DNA from: WHSW01 sp963742205
GTDB taxonomy: Bacteria > Actinomycetota > Thermoleophilia > Solirubrobacterales > 70-9
NCBI GenBank assembly: GCA_963742205.1
Contig: CAVUKZ010000009.1
Coordinates: 558,001 to 622,000 of the forward strand
Length of the DNA stretch: 64,000 nt
Direction of reading: 5' to 3'
Under the pieces are notes generated by a model. It was given only the letters and a program-made list of their open reading frames with translations. It made no database searches and was not told the DNA's origin. Position numbers and translations under genes: made by a program. Each line of letters begins with the position of its first letter. Within the stretch, counting starts at the first letter, position 1. Of the stretch, positions 7,663 through 19,695 are shown piece after piece.

Positions 7663-8573
7663 ACGCGAGCGGTCGCCGCGGCGGTCGGTCGAGTCCCCGG
7701 CGGCTCAGCTCGACCGCGAGCTCCGAGCGGATCCGGCGGGCGGCGAGCGGGTCGCGGAAGCTCGCTGTACCGACCGCGACGACGTCGGCTCCGGCGGCCA
7801 TCATCGCCAGCGCGTCCGCTCCGGTCTCGACCCCGCCCATCCCGATCACCGGCACCGCGACCGCGCCGGCGACGCGGCGGACCTGGTCGAGGGCGACAGC
7901 GCGGACCGCGGGGCCGGAGAGCCCGCCGCTGCCGGCGCCGAGCCAGGGCTCGAGCGTCCCGGGGTCGAGGGCGGTCGCCTTGACGGTGTTGATCAGCGAG
8001 ACCGCGTCGGCGCCCCCGGTGACCGCGGCCTCCGCGACCGCCGCCGGGTCGGCGCAGTTCGGGGTCAGCTTGACGATCAGCGGCTTCTCGGTGAGCGGGC
8101 GCAGGGCCTCGCACAGCGCGAGGGTCTCGGTCGGCTCCTCGCCGACGATCAGACCGGACTTGACGTTTGGACAGGAGACGTTGAGCTCGATCGCCGCGGC
8201 CTCATCGCGGGCGCCGATGCGCTCGACGAGGGCCTCGAAGCCCTCGCGGCTGGTCGCCATCACCGAGACGATCAGCGGCACCGGCAGCCGGGCGAGCTGC
8301 GGCAGGTCCTCGGCGATGAAGCCCTCGAGGCCCTTGTTCGGGAGCCCGATCGAGTTGATCATCCCGGCCGGGGTCTCGAACAGGCGCGGCGGCGGGTTGC
8401 CGGCCCGCGGCTCGGGGGTGATCGTCTTCGACACGAAGGCGCTGAACGGGAAACTCGGCGTCGACCGCCTCGCCGAAGGCCCGCCGGGCGGCGATCGCGT
8501 CGAAGGTCCCGGAGCCGTTGATGATCGGGTGCTCGAGCGAGAGCCCGCAGAGCTCGGTCGCGAACGCGGTCAA
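7649..8573 (-). CDS. pyrD: dihydroorotate dehydrogenase class 1B catalytic subunit, one frame break
   Basis: PyrD oxidises dihydroorotate to orotate using FMN. The N-terminal part (LTAFATELCGLSLEHPIING) and the remainder (TPEPRAGNPPPRLFETPAGM onward) are in frames differing by one base; an extra base in TTTCCC at about 8448-8453 restores one 307-aa protein. The catalytic Cys region is ELNVSCPNVKSG, with FMN-site GMGGVETGADALAMMAAGA. The TTG start overlaps the pyrK stop as TTGA, typical of translational coupling. The class 1B form pairs with PyrK to use NAD. Confidence 0.93.
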
Positions 8574-9410
8574 TGCCCGCTCCCCTCGATCAGCGCCGAC
8601 TCGATGTCCGCCGCGTTCACGGTCGGCCCGTCCACGCAGAGGCGCATGTAGCCCCCCGCGGCGAGCGGGACGGCGCAGCCGAAGCACGAGCCGAAGCCGC
8701 AGGCCATCGGCGTCTCCATCGCCAGCTCGGCGGCCACGCCGCGCTCGGCGCACAGGGCGCGGACCGCCTCGAGCATGGCCGGCGGGCCGCACGCGTAAAC
8801 GGCCGCCGACTCGGCGTCGTCGCCCTCCAGCAGGACCGCGAGCAGGTCGGTGACGTAGCCCTGGTGCCCGGTGTGGCCGTCCTCGGACGCCAGGCGCAGC
8901 TCCGAGCAGCGAAACAGCTCCAGGCCGCCCGAGTGCGCGCGATCGCGAAAGCCGAGCAGGGCGCGCTGCGGGATGCCGCGGTCGGCGAGCTCGCGGCGCA
9001 GGATCGCCAGCGGCGCGATCCCGATCCCGCCGCCCACCAGGATCGCTCCGGCCGCGTTCGGCGCGAGCGCCGCCAGCGCGGAGAACGGGCGGCCGAGCGG
9101 CCCGGTGATGCGCAGGGTCTCGCCCACGTCGAGTCCGGCGAGCCGTTCGGTCCCGGGGCCGATGGCCTCGAGCAGGAAGTCCAGGCGCACGCCGCGGGCG
9201 CCGGCCTCGGCCTCGGCGACCGAGAAGGCCCGCGGGAGGTAGGGCCGGCCCTCCTCCCCGCCCCAGCGCTCGCCGGTGAGCATGTAGAACTGGCCGGCCC
9301 GGGGCATGGGGCCGTGCGCATCGAGCGCGCTGACGACCCGGTAGCCGCCGGTCGCCTCGTTGGCGACCACCTCGCAGTCGCGGCGCCCGAACGGCGCCAG
9401 CACCCGGTCG

Positions 9411-9433
<23 letters not shown>
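8570..9433 (-). CDS. pyrK: dihydroorotate dehydrogenase electron-transfer subunit
   Basis: PyrK passes electrons from PyrD to NAD through FAD and a 2Fe-2S cluster. The product (287 aa) has the FAD region RPYLPRAFSVAEAEAG, the pyridine-nucleotide motif ILVGGGIGIAPLAIL and, near the C-terminus, a Cys array: C-GFGS-C-FG-C, then RLCVDGP, matching the 2Fe-2S ligands. The ATG lies inside the end of carB (23-base overlap), and its stop overlaps the pyrD start. Confidence 0.95.
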
Positions 9434-12495
<3,062 letters not shown>

Positions 12496-12503
<8 letters not shown>

Positions 12504-13095
12504 GTGCGGCCTCCCCCGACACGAGCTGAGCCCTGACGGCGGGCCAGTCCCCGTCGGTAATCGAGTAGTAGGCCGAGTCGCGCCTCCCGGTCACCGGCAT
12601 CAGCATGTGGTTGCGAAAGATGCCCTCGAACGTCGTCCCGAGGGCCTCCAGCGCCTCGCGTGAGCGAACGTTGCGCGCGTCCGTCTTGAACTCAACGCGC
12701 ATGCAACCGAGGTCGTCGAAGGCGAACGAGAGCATCAGCAGCTTCGCCTCGCGGTTGGCTCCGGTCCGCCAGTACTCGGGATTGAGCCAGGTCCAGCCGA
12801 TCTCGAGCCCCGAATGCTCGGGCCGGACGGTGAGGTACGAGGAGCTGCCAATCGGCCGTTCCTCGGCCACCGAGATGGTCGCGAACGGATACTCCGTCGC
12901 GCGGGCTGCGGCCTCGGCGCGAGTGTCGAACCAGCGGTCGAAGGCGCCTTCCTCGGCCGGGACGCGTCGGTCCATCCAGGTCCAGATATCCGGGTCTGCC
13001 GCCGCCTCGCGCAGACCGGCGCGGTGCTCGGGTCCGAGTGGCTCCATGCGGACGATCTCGCCCTCCAGTGCCCGGGGCGGCGGCGGCCAGATCAT
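12496..13095 (-). CDS. GNAT acetyltransferase of the RimJ/RimL type between carA and carB
   Basis: The 199-aa product resembles RimJ/RimL N-acetyltransferases: an N-terminal ALEGEIVRMEPLGPEHRAGL, the strand SSYLTVRPEHSGLEIGWTWL, and the acetyl-CoA/helix region NREAKLLMLSFAFDDLGCMR followed by VEFKTDARNVRSREALEALG. Substrate unknown. It splits carA from carB, overlaps the carB start by eight bases and is preceded by the hairpin element at 13096-13126. Its presence in a pyrimidine operon is unusual. Confidence 0.85.
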
Positions 13096-13126
13096 GAATA
13101 AGGCGCCTCAACGGCGGCGCGGCTCG
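13096..13126 (-). repeat. start-codon hairpin element, copy 1 (before the GNAT gene)
   Basis: On the minus strand the carA-GNAT spacer holds stem GCGCC, an 8-base loop GCCGTTGA and stem GGCGC, then CTTATTC and the ATG at 13095. Copies 2 (16177-16200) and 3 (56084-56112) have the same loop type and position. Copy 1 and copy 3 also share the flank GAGCCGCGCCG. Confidence 0.6.
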
Positions 13127-13144
13127 GCTTCGCTTCGCTCGGCC

Positions 13145-14284
13145 TCACTGCGCCAGCTCCAGGAAGCGATCGAACAGGTAGCGGGCGTCGTGCGGCCCGG
13201 GCCCGGCCTCGGGGTGGTACTGGACCGTGCATCCGGGCACCTCGCGCAGCGCCAGACCCTCCACCGTGCGGTCGTAGAGGTTCAGGTGGGTGAGCTCCGC
13301 GGCGCCGAAGTCGGTCTCCCAGCGCACCGGCTCGTCGGCCTCGATCCGCTCGCCACCGTCGGGCGGGCGCACCGCGAAGCCGTGGTTTTGGGCGGTGATG
13401 TCGATCCGGCCGCTGTCGAGGTCCTTGACCGGGTGGTTGGCCCCCCGATGGCCGAACGGGAGCTTGAAGGTGTCGAGGCCGACGGCGCGGCAGAGGAGCT
13501 GGTGGCCGAGGCAGATCCCGACCACGGGCTTCTTGCCGACGACCTCGCGGACCGTGTCGACCACGTAGTCCAATGCCGCGGGATCGCCGGGGCCGTTGGC
13601 CAAGAACACGAGATCCGGAGAGCTCGCGAGCACCGTCTTGGCGCTCACGTCACACGGAAGCAGGGTGACGCGGCAATTGCGCTCGCGGAACTCCCGAATT
13701 ATTGAATGCTTGATGCCGGTGTCCAGCGCCACGACGTGCGGCCCGTCGCCGTCGAGCTCCACCGGCTCGTCCGGCGTCACGGTGCGGGCGAAGTCGGCGC
13801 CCGCCATCGACGGCTCGCCGGCGATCCGCTCGCGGGCCTCGGCGGCTGGTGTCGCGGCGTCGAAGATCCCACCGCGCATCGCGCCCTGGTCGCGGATGTG
13901 GCGGACCAGGGTCCGCGTGTCGACGCCCGTGATCGCGGGCACGCCACAGCCCACGAGCCAGTCGAGCCAGCCGCCCTCGGCGTCCGCGGCGTCCTCGCCG
14001 TTGCGCGCCTCGCGCATGATCACCGCGCGCGCCTGGACGCGGTCGGACTCCATCGCGGCCGCGCCGACGCCGTAGTTGCCGACCATGGGGTAGGTGAAGG
14101 TGATGATCTGGCCCGCGTAGCTCGGGTCCGTGACCGCCTCCTGATAGCCCGTGATCGAGGTGTTGAAGACCACCTCGCCGGTCACGGACGCCGGATCGCC
14201 GCAGAGGTCGCCCTCGAAGGTCGTCCCGTCCTCGAGGAGGACGTAGCCAGGTCGTTCGTCGTTCGTCGTTCGTCGTTCGGTCAC
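13145..14284 (-). CDS. carA: carbamoyl-phosphate synthase small (glutaminase) subunit
   Basis: CarA hydrolyses glutamine and passes ammonia to CarB. The 379-aa product has the N-terminal domain (GYVLLEDGTTFEGDL, VVFNTSITGYQEAVTDPSYA) and a class I glutaminase with nucleophile Cys in VGICLGHQLLCRA and the His/Glu pair in VQYHPEAGPGPHD. The GTG start overlaps the upstream hydrolase stop as GTGA. The first dozen residues are encoded by a perfect 7-bp tandem repeat and look unlike the family, which normally opens near GYVLLEDG. Confidence 0.95.
   Translation of the reverse strand: MTERRTTNDERPGYVLLEDGTTFEGDLCGDPASVTGEVVFNTSITGYQEAVTDPSYAGQIITFTYPMVGNYGVGAAAMESDRVQARAVIMREARNGEDAADAEGGWLDWLVGCGVPAITGVDTRTLVRHIRDQGAMRGGIFDAATPAAEARERIAGEPSMAGADFARTVTPDEPVELDGDGPHVVALDTGIKHSIIREFRERNCRVTLLPCDVSAKTVLASSPDLVFLANGPGDPAALDYVVDTVREVVGKKPVVGICLGHQLLCRAVGLDTFKLPFGHRGANHPVKDLDSGRIDITAQNHGFAVRPPDGGERIEADEPVRWETDFGAAELTHLNLYDRTVEGLALREVPGCTVQYHPEAGPGPHDARYLFDRFLELAQ
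14251..14278. repeat. 4 x 7-bp perfect tandem repeat in the 5' end of carA
   Basis: GTCGTTC (minus GAACGAC) is repeated four times without a mismatch, starting two bases inside the second carA codon region. As seven is not a multiple of three, gain or loss of one unit would put the GTG at 14284 out of frame with the carA body. No other tandem repeat of this kind was seen in the window. Confidence 0.85.
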
Positions 14285-14815
14285 TTGACGAGGGCCTGCA
14301 CTTCCTTGAAGGCGGGTGCGTCGCGAGCCGCGCAGGAGCTCGAACAGGGCCATCTCGACGCTGGTCAGCAGCGCTCCCGCGCGCTCCATCTTCGCCAGCC
14401 CGAGCTCGCGGTTGGCCTCGGTGCGCGAGCCGACCGCGTCGGCGGCGACGTGGACCTCGACGTCCTCGTCGAGCAGGTCGAGCACCGTCTGATTGACGCA
14501 GACGTGGGTCTCGATCCCGCAGACGAGCGCCTGGTCACGCTCACCCAGGTCGAAGCCGTCGGCCTCGGCGGCGGAGAAGCGGACCTTGTCAAGCGGCTGG
14601 ACTCCGTCCGGCAGGTGCTCTGCGACCTCGTCGACGGTGGCCCCAAGCCCCTTCGGGTACTGCTCGGTGACCACGATGGGGATGCCGACCGCGGCTGCGC
14701 CCTCGACCAGCGTTCCCGACGCCCGCGCGACCTCGTCGAAGCTCGGCAGCGCCTTGCGAAATGCCTCCTGCACGTCGATCACGACCAGCGTCGCCCGCTC
14801 CGGATCGAGCTTCAC
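14281..14815 (-). CDS. isochorismatase-family cysteine hydrolase, one frame break near its C-terminus
   Basis: The protein has the Asp-Lys-Cys layout of isochorismatase-like hydrolases: TLVVIDVQEAF (Asp), the Lys region QPLDKVRFSA and the nucleophile Cys in IETHVCVNQTVLDLL. The GTG start overlaps the pyrC stop as GTGA. Near 14320 one extra base shifts the frame; without it the protein ends FKEVQALVK at the TGA that overlaps the carA start (177 aa). As sequenced, the shifted frame runs on into carA as an in-frame fusion, probably an artefact. Related enzymes include nicotinamidases and ureidoacrylate hydrolase; the substrate here is unknown. Confidence 0.88.
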
Positions 14816-16176
14816 GCGACCCCCAGGGCAAACGACCGCTGCCGGTAGGCCACCCGGCCGCAGGCGATCGTCATCAGCACGCGGCCGCGCAGGCGCCGGC
14901 CGTTGAAGCAGGAGTTGTAGGAGCGGCTCTCCCAGCCCTCCGCCCCCGCTTCCCACTCGGCGTCGAGATCGCAGAGGGTCAGGTGCGCCTCCGCGTCGGG
15001 CGCGATCCGCGACCGCTCGAAGCCGAGCGGCTCCGCCCCACCGCCGAGACGGTCGACGACGGTCGCCAGGTCCAGCACCCCCGGGATCACGAGGTCCGTG
15101 TAGACGGCGGCGAAGGCGGTCTCGAGGCCCGTGACCCCCATCGCGGCCTCCTCGAACGGGGTCTCCTTCTCGTCCGAGGTGTGGGGCGCGTGGTCGGTCG
15201 CGATGCAGTCGATGGCCCCGGAGCGGATGCCCTCGATGAGCGCCTGGCGGTCGGCCTCTGAGCGCAGGGGCGGGTTCATCTTGAAGCGCGAGTCGAGGCT
15301 GCGGACGTCCTCGTCGGTGAGCGTGAGGTGGTGCGGCGTCGCCTCGCACGTGACCGCGATTCCTGCCGCCTTTGCCTGCTCGATCGCCGCCACCGACTCC
15401 ACCGCCGACAGGTGCTGGACGTGGATGCGCGCGTCCTCGAACGCGGCCAGGGCGCAGTCGCGGGCGATCATCGTCGACTCCGACACCGACGGGATCCCGG
15501 CGATCCCAAGCGCGGCCGAGACGTCCCCCTCGTGCATCGAGCCACCGGCCGACAGCTCGGGATCCTCCTCGTGCAGGGCGATCGGGAGGTCGACGAGCCG
15601 TTGGTATTGGAGCGCCCGGCGCATGACCCGGGCGCTGCGGATCGGCAGCCCGTCGTCGGAGAAGCCGACGGCCCCGGCGGCCGCGAGGTCGCTCATCTCG
15701 CTGAGCTCGGCGCCGGCCATGCCCTTGGTGACCGTGGCGATGAAGCCGACGGGGACCGCCGCCTGCTCGCGGGCCTGCTCGCGCAGGGCGGCGACGTCGG
15801 CCGCGGTGTCGATCGGCGGCTCGGTGTTGGCCATCGCGACGATCCCGCAGAAGCCGCCCGCGGCGGCGGCCCGGGAGCCGGTCTCGACGTCCTCCTTGTC
15901 CTCGCGTCCCGGGGTCCGCAGGTGCACGTGCGGGTCGAAGAAGGCCGGGAACAGCGCGCGGCCGTCGGCCTCGATCACCTCGGCGCCCTCGGCCTCGCCG
16001 GCCCCGGGTTGGGCGAGCTCGGCGATCCGACCCTCCCGGACGACGACGTCCCGCGTCTCGTCGAGGCCCGAGGTCGGGTCGAGCACCCGGGCGCTGCGGA
16101 TCACGAGCGCGTCGTCGCGCGCGCCCTCGCTGCCGCGCCAGTCGAGCGCGGAGATCGGCCGCAGGTCCGCCCTCAT
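14812..16176 (-). CDS. pyrC: dihydroorotase
   Basis: PyrC closes carbamoyl-aspartate to dihydroorotate. The 454-aa product is of the class I amidohydrolase type: metal ligands in FFDPHVHLRTPGREDKEDVE, the His in IHVQHLSAVESV, and the Asp in CIATDHAPHTSDEKETPFEE. An unusual N-terminal extension (about 25 residues, MRADLRPISALDWRGSEG) precedes the usual opening LVIRSARVLDP. It follows pyrB by a spacer that holds hairpin copy 2; the stop overlaps the next gene as GTGA. Confidence 0.95.
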   Translation of the reverse strand: MRADLRPISALDWRGSEGARDDALVIRSARVLDPTSGLDETRDVVVREGRIAELAQPGAGEAEGAEVIEADGRALFPAFFDPHVHLRTPGREDKEDVETGSRAAAAGGFCGIVAMANTEPPIDTAADVAALREQAREQAAVPVGFIATVTKGMAGAELSEMSDLAAAGAVGFSDDGLPIRSARVMRRALQYQRLVDLPIALHEEDPELSAGGSMHEGDVSAALGIAGIPSVSESTMIARDCALAAFEDARIHVQHLSAVESVAAIEQAKAAGIAVTCEATPHHLTLTDEDVRSLDSRFKMNPPLRSEADRQALIEGIRSGAIDCIATDHAPHTSDEKETPFEEAAMGVTGLETAFAAVYTDLVIPGVLDLATVVDRLGGGAEPLGFERSRIAPDAEAHLTLCDLDAEWEAGAEGWESRSYNSCFNGRRLRGRVLMTIACGRVAYRQRSFALGVA

Positions 16177-16200
16177 ATAAGCCGCCTCAACAGCGGCGGG
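16177..16200 (-). repeat. start-codon hairpin element, copy 2 (before pyrC)
   Basis: On the minus strand stem CCGCC, loop GCTGTTGA and stem GGCGG are followed by CTTAT and the pyrC ATG (16176). Compared with copies 1 and 3 the stem pairs change from G-C to C-G while the loop keeps GTTGA. It lies between the pyrB stop (16229) and the pyrC start. Confidence 0.6.
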
Positions 16201-16228
16201 ACGCCGCTGCGTCCTGTCGGACTCCGCG

Positions 16229-17222
16229 TCATGCCGGCTCTCCGATCGGCGTCGGCGCCGTGAGCTCCGGTTCGCCGGCGGTCGCGCCCCGCGGCTCTCC
16301 CCCGCCCGCCAGCAGCTCGTAGAGCACCGCCATCCGGACCACGAGGCCGCTCTCCACCTGGGTGGTGATCAGCGAGGCGGGGCCGTCGATGACCTCCGGG
16401 GAGAGCTCGATCCCGCGGTTGACCGGTCCTGGGTGCATCAGCAGCTGGCGCGGGCCCAGGCGGCGGGAGTCGATCTGGTAGTTGGTCGTGTACTCGCGGA
16501 TCGAGGGCACGAAGGTGTCGGTCATGCGCTCGCGCTGCATGCGCAGGGCGTACACGACGTCGGCCTGGGCGAGGTCGTCGAGCGTGTAGGCCACCGAGAC
16601 GCCGAGCGCCGCCTCGATCCCGCGCGGGATCAGGGTCGGGGGGCCGCACACCGTGACCTCGGCGCCGAGCTTGCGAAAGCAGAGCGCGCAGGAGCGGGCG
16701 ACCCGGCTGTGCAGGACGTCGCCGACGATCCAGATCCGCTTACCGCTGAGGTCCTCGCGCCGCTTGCCCTCGAGCGAGCCGAAGCGCTCGAGCAGGGTGT
16801 AGGCGTCGAGCAGCGCCTGGCTGGGGTGCTCGTGCTTGCCGTCGCCGGCGTTGATCACCGCCGCGGGCGTCCAGTTGGTGATCAGGTTCGCGGCGCCGGC
16901 GTGCGGGGAGCGGATGATGATCGCCTCCGGACCGTAGGCGGAGAGGGTCGCGATCGTGTCCTTCAGCGACTCGCCCTTCTCGACGGCCGAGCCCGAGGAC
17001 TTGATCGAGACCACGTCGGCCGAGAGGCGCTTGGCGGCGAGCTCGAACGAGGAGCTGGTCCGGGTGCTGGACTCGTAGAAGAGGCTGACCACGGTCCGGC
17101 CGCGCAAGCGTCGGGACCTTCTTGATGTCCCGCCGGCCGACCTCGGCGAAGCTCGCCGCTCGTTCCATGATCCGCTCGATGTCCGAGCGTTCGAGATCCT
17201 CGATCGCCAGCAGGTGCCTCAT
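16229..17222 (-). CDS. pyrB: aspartate carbamoyltransferase catalytic subunit, one frame break
   Basis: PyrB joins carbamoyl phosphate and aspartate. The first 39 residues (RHLLAIEDLERSDIERIMER onward to KKVPTL) and the rest (RGRTVVSLFYESSTRTSSSF onward) are one base apart; an extra G at about 17105-17108 explains it, and removing it gives 330 aa. The carbamoyl-phosphate site S-T-R-T-S lies in YESSTRTSSSFE, the aspartate loop in LLMHPGPVNRG. The ATG overlaps the pyrR stop. Confidence 0.95.
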
Positions 17223-17803
17223 CTCTCTCCCAGGGTCGCGGTTGCGGGTTGGTTTTGGCCGATCGAGACCTCGTCGACCCCATCGGTCTCCTCGACGCGG
17301 ACGAAGACGCGCTCGTCGCGCGCCGTCGGCAGGTTCTTGCCCACGTAGTCGGGGCTGATCGGGAGCTCGCGGTGCCCGCGGTCGGCGAGCACGGCGAGCT
17401 GCACGCGGTCGGGCCGGCCGTAGTCGAACAGGGCGTCGATCGCCGCCCGCACCGTGCGGCCGGTGTAGAGGACGTCGTCGACGAGGACCACGGTCCGGCC
17501 GTCGAGCTCGAAGTCGAGATGGGAGCTGTGGACGACCGGCTGAGCGCCTGGCTCGCGGTCGACGAGATCGTCGCGGTAGAAGGAGATGTCGAGGTCGCCG
17601 AGCGGGACGGTCGAGCCGCTGAGCTCGCCGACGAGGGTGTGCAGGCGGCGGGCGAGCACGGCGCCCCGCGTGTGGATGCCGACCAGGGCGAGCGTGCCGG
17701 GGTCCTCGGCCGGGTTCTTTTCCACGATCTCGTGCGCAATCCGCACTAGCGTGCGGCGCAGATCGTCGCGGTCGAGGACAACCCTCTCGGGCTGGGTTTG
17801 CAC
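17219..17803 (-). CDS. pyrR: pyrimidine operon regulator / uracil phosphoribosyltransferase PyrR
   Basis: PyrR binds a leader RNA hairpin in response to UMP and also has uracil phosphoribosyltransferase activity. The 194-aa product shows the PRPP loop VVLVDDVLYTGRTVRAAID, the N-terminal LALVGIHTRGAVLARRL and the conserved LDISFYRDDL. GTG start, with AGGAAGGGG nine bases upstream. It opens the pyr operon and its leader carries a PyrR-binding hairpin, so it should regulate its own operon. Confidence 0.96.
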   Translation of the reverse strand: MQTQPERVVLDRDDLRRTLVRIAHEIVEKNPAEDPGTLALVGIHTRGAVLARRLHTLVGELSGSTVPLGDLDISFYRDDLVDREPGAQPVVHSSHLDFELDGRTVVLVDDVLYTGRTVRAAIDALFDYGRPDRVQLAVLADRGHRELPISPDYVGKNLPTARDERVFVRVEETDGVDEVSIGQNQPATATLGER

Positions 17804-17809
17804 TGCGCG

Positions 17810-17845
17810 CCCCTTCCTGGTCTCTCAGGACCGGGTTAAAGGAAC
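17810..17845 (-). promoter_or_regulatory. PyrR-binding RNA element at the pyrR ribosome-binding site
   Basis: Minus-strand sequence reads TTCCTTTAACCC, a GGTC/GACC hairpin with loop CTGAGA, then AGGAAGGGG. This matches the known PyrR element (CCTTTAA on one side, a GAGA-type loop, AGGAAGG on the other). CCTT pairs with AAGG of the Shine-Dalgarno, and no T-run follows, so control is probably translational: PyrR bound to UMP would stabilise the fold and hide the site. A possible -10 (TAGATT) lies at 17861-17856. Confidence 0.8.
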
Positions 17846-17930
17846 CGACGCTGTGAATCTAGCATCGGCAGCGGCGCGCTCCGGCGGCCGCCGGCGGCTT
17901 CTGTCGGAGCTTGCGGTATTCATCTGCCCG

Positions 17931-18804
17931 ATGGATCCCGCCGTCGGCGAGCTGATCGACATCCACAGCGCAGCCGGGCGCCGCTTCGAGGCGGGCGGCG
18001 TTCGCAGCTTCGTTCGCGAGCAGGGCTCGGGACCCGATGTGCTGCTCCTGCACGGGGTGCCGACCAGCTCATTCCTCTACCGCAAGGTCATCACGCACCT
18101 CGCCGACCAGGGCCTGCGCGCGATCGCGGTCGACTTTCCCGGGCTCGGGCTCGCCGAGCGCCCGGAGCGTTTCGACTACTCGTGGTCGGGGCTGGCGCGC
18201 TGGCTGGGCGAGGCGGTCGACGCCCTGGGCCTGCACCGCTGCCACCTCGTCGTGCACGACATCGGAGGCCCCATCGGCTGCGAGTGGGCGATCCGCAACC
18301 CGGACCGAGTGCTCTCGCTGACGGCGCTGAACACGCTCCTGCGGCCGGCGGAGTTTCGGCGACCCTGGACGATGGCGCCGTTCGCGATCCCCGGGATCGG
18401 CGAGGCGTGGCTGCGTGCGACCCCGCGGGCGGCGTTCGCAGCGCTCTTTCGCCTCCAGGGGCTGGCCGACCGCTCGGCGATGTCGACGGCCGAGATCTAC
18501 GCGCACCACGCGCTCTCTGCACCGCGGCGACAACGGGCGGGCGTTCCTGCGCATCATGCGCGGGTTCGAGCTCACCCAGGCGAAGCAGGACTTCCTGGTC
18601 GGCGGGCTCGGCGAGCGCACCTACCCCGCCCGGGTTGTGTGGGGCGAGCTCGATCCGGCCCTCGGGCTGGATCAGATGCGCGCCGTCCAGGGCGTGCTGG
18701 GCGTCTCAGAGCCGGTGCTGCTGCCCGCCAAGCACTTCCTTCAGGAGGACCAGGCGGCGCCGGTGGCGTACGTGATCGCCGACCTGGTCGCGCCGCTGGG
18801 CTGA
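17931..18804 (+). CDS. alpha/beta hydrolase of the haloalkane-dehalogenase type, one frame break
   Basis: The fold is alpha/beta hydrolase. The oxyanion region is LLLHGVPTSSFLYRK. The nucleophile elbow has Asp (LVVHDIGGPIGCEW) in place of Ser, as in haloalkane dehalogenases and epoxide hydrolases. Acid Asp is in WGELDPALGLDQM, the His in PAKHFLQED. An extra base at about 18511-18516 (CTCTCTG) splits the cap region; removing it gives 290 aa. A real dehalogenase also needs halide-binding residues in the cap, which I could not assign. It diverges from pyrR. Confidence 0.85.
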
Positions 18805-18932
18805 GCGCCCGGCCGCGCGCATGACGCGGCTTTCATCGTTTCACGCGGCTTTCATGTGCTCCGCCCAGGGTCGGTCTCCGATTGCTAGAACGCGGCCGCC
18901 GCTCGCGGTCGCCACACGAAGGGAGATCGCAA

Positions 18933-19691
18933 GTGAAGACCGGAGAACAGTTCAGGCGGAGGCGGTTCGCTGCCACCGTCGCGGTGGCCCTGGGGGCCGC
19001 CTCGCTCGCGTTTGGCCTGGTGCCGACGGCGCTCGCGGCGCCGCCGAGCCTTCCCCAGGGCGGCGAGCCGGTGGTCCTCAACCCCGCCGACTTCACCACC
19101 CAGATCACCAACCCGTACTTCCCGCTCGTGCCCGGGAGCCGGTTGGTCTACCGCGAGCAGGACGCTCAGGGAACGCTCCAGAAGGGAGTCACTCACGTGA
19201 CCAAGCGGACGAGGCTGATCGCCAACGGGATCACGGCGCGGGTCGTCCACGACGTCGTCTCCGAGCACGGCGCGCCGGTCGAGAAGACGTTCGACTGGTA
19301 CGCCCAGGACTCAGCCGGCAACGTCTGGTACCTCGGCGAGGACACCAAGGAGTACAAGAACGGGCGCGTGGCGTCGACCCATGGCTCGTTCGAGGCCGGC
19401 GTCGACGGCGCCCAGCCCGGGGTGATCATGCCCGCCGCGCCGCAGGTCGGAATGACCTATCGCCAGGAGTACTACGCCGGTCAGGCCGAGGACCAGGCGC
19501 GGGTGCTGAGCCTCGACGAGCAGGCGGGCGTCCCGTTCGGGCACTTCACCGACGTGCTGATGACCAAGGAGGTCAACCCGCTCGAGCCGCGGCATGGCGA
19601 ATACAAGTTCTACGCCCGCGGTGTCGGCCCGGTGCTGGAGCTGACCGCGTCCGGTGGGACCGACCGGGTCTCGCTGCTCAAGGTGGACTAG
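18933..19691 (+). CDS. secreted protein of unknown function
   Basis: GTG start with AAGGGAG eight bases upstream. Residues 1-35 form a signal peptide: Arg-rich n-region (KTGEQFRRRRF), hydrophobic ATVAVALGAASLAFGLV and an Ala-x-Ala site at ALAAPP. The two Arg in series might allow Tat export, but no full twin-Arg motif is present. The mature part has a conserved-looking opening ITNPYFPLVPGSRLVYRE and is probably beta-rich. I do not recognise the family with certainty. It converges on budA with a four-base gap. Confidence 0.75.
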   Translation: MKTGEQFRRRRFAATVAVALGAASLAFGLVPTALAAPPSLPQGGEPVVLNPADFTTQITNPYFPLVPGSRLVYREQDAQGTLQKGVTHVTKRTRLIANGITARVVHDVVSEHGAPVEKTFDWYAQDSAGNVWYLGEDTKEYKNGRVASTHGSFEAGVDGAQPGVIMPAAPQVGMTYRQEYYAGQAEDQARVLSLDEQAGVPFGHFTDVLMTKEVNPLEPRHGEYKFYARGVGPVLELTASGGTDRVSLLKVD

Positions 19692-19695
19692 GGCG

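Noticed and set aside
14251..14278. CRISPR or minisatellite origin for the heptamer repeat
   Set aside because: Only four 7-bp units without spacers; it is a coding tandem repeat.
13145..15349. A single 734-residue fusion of a cysteine hydrolase and CarA
   Set aside because: The join depends on one extra base near 14320; corrected, the hydrolase stops at a TGA that overlaps the carA GTG start, the usual coupling in this operon.
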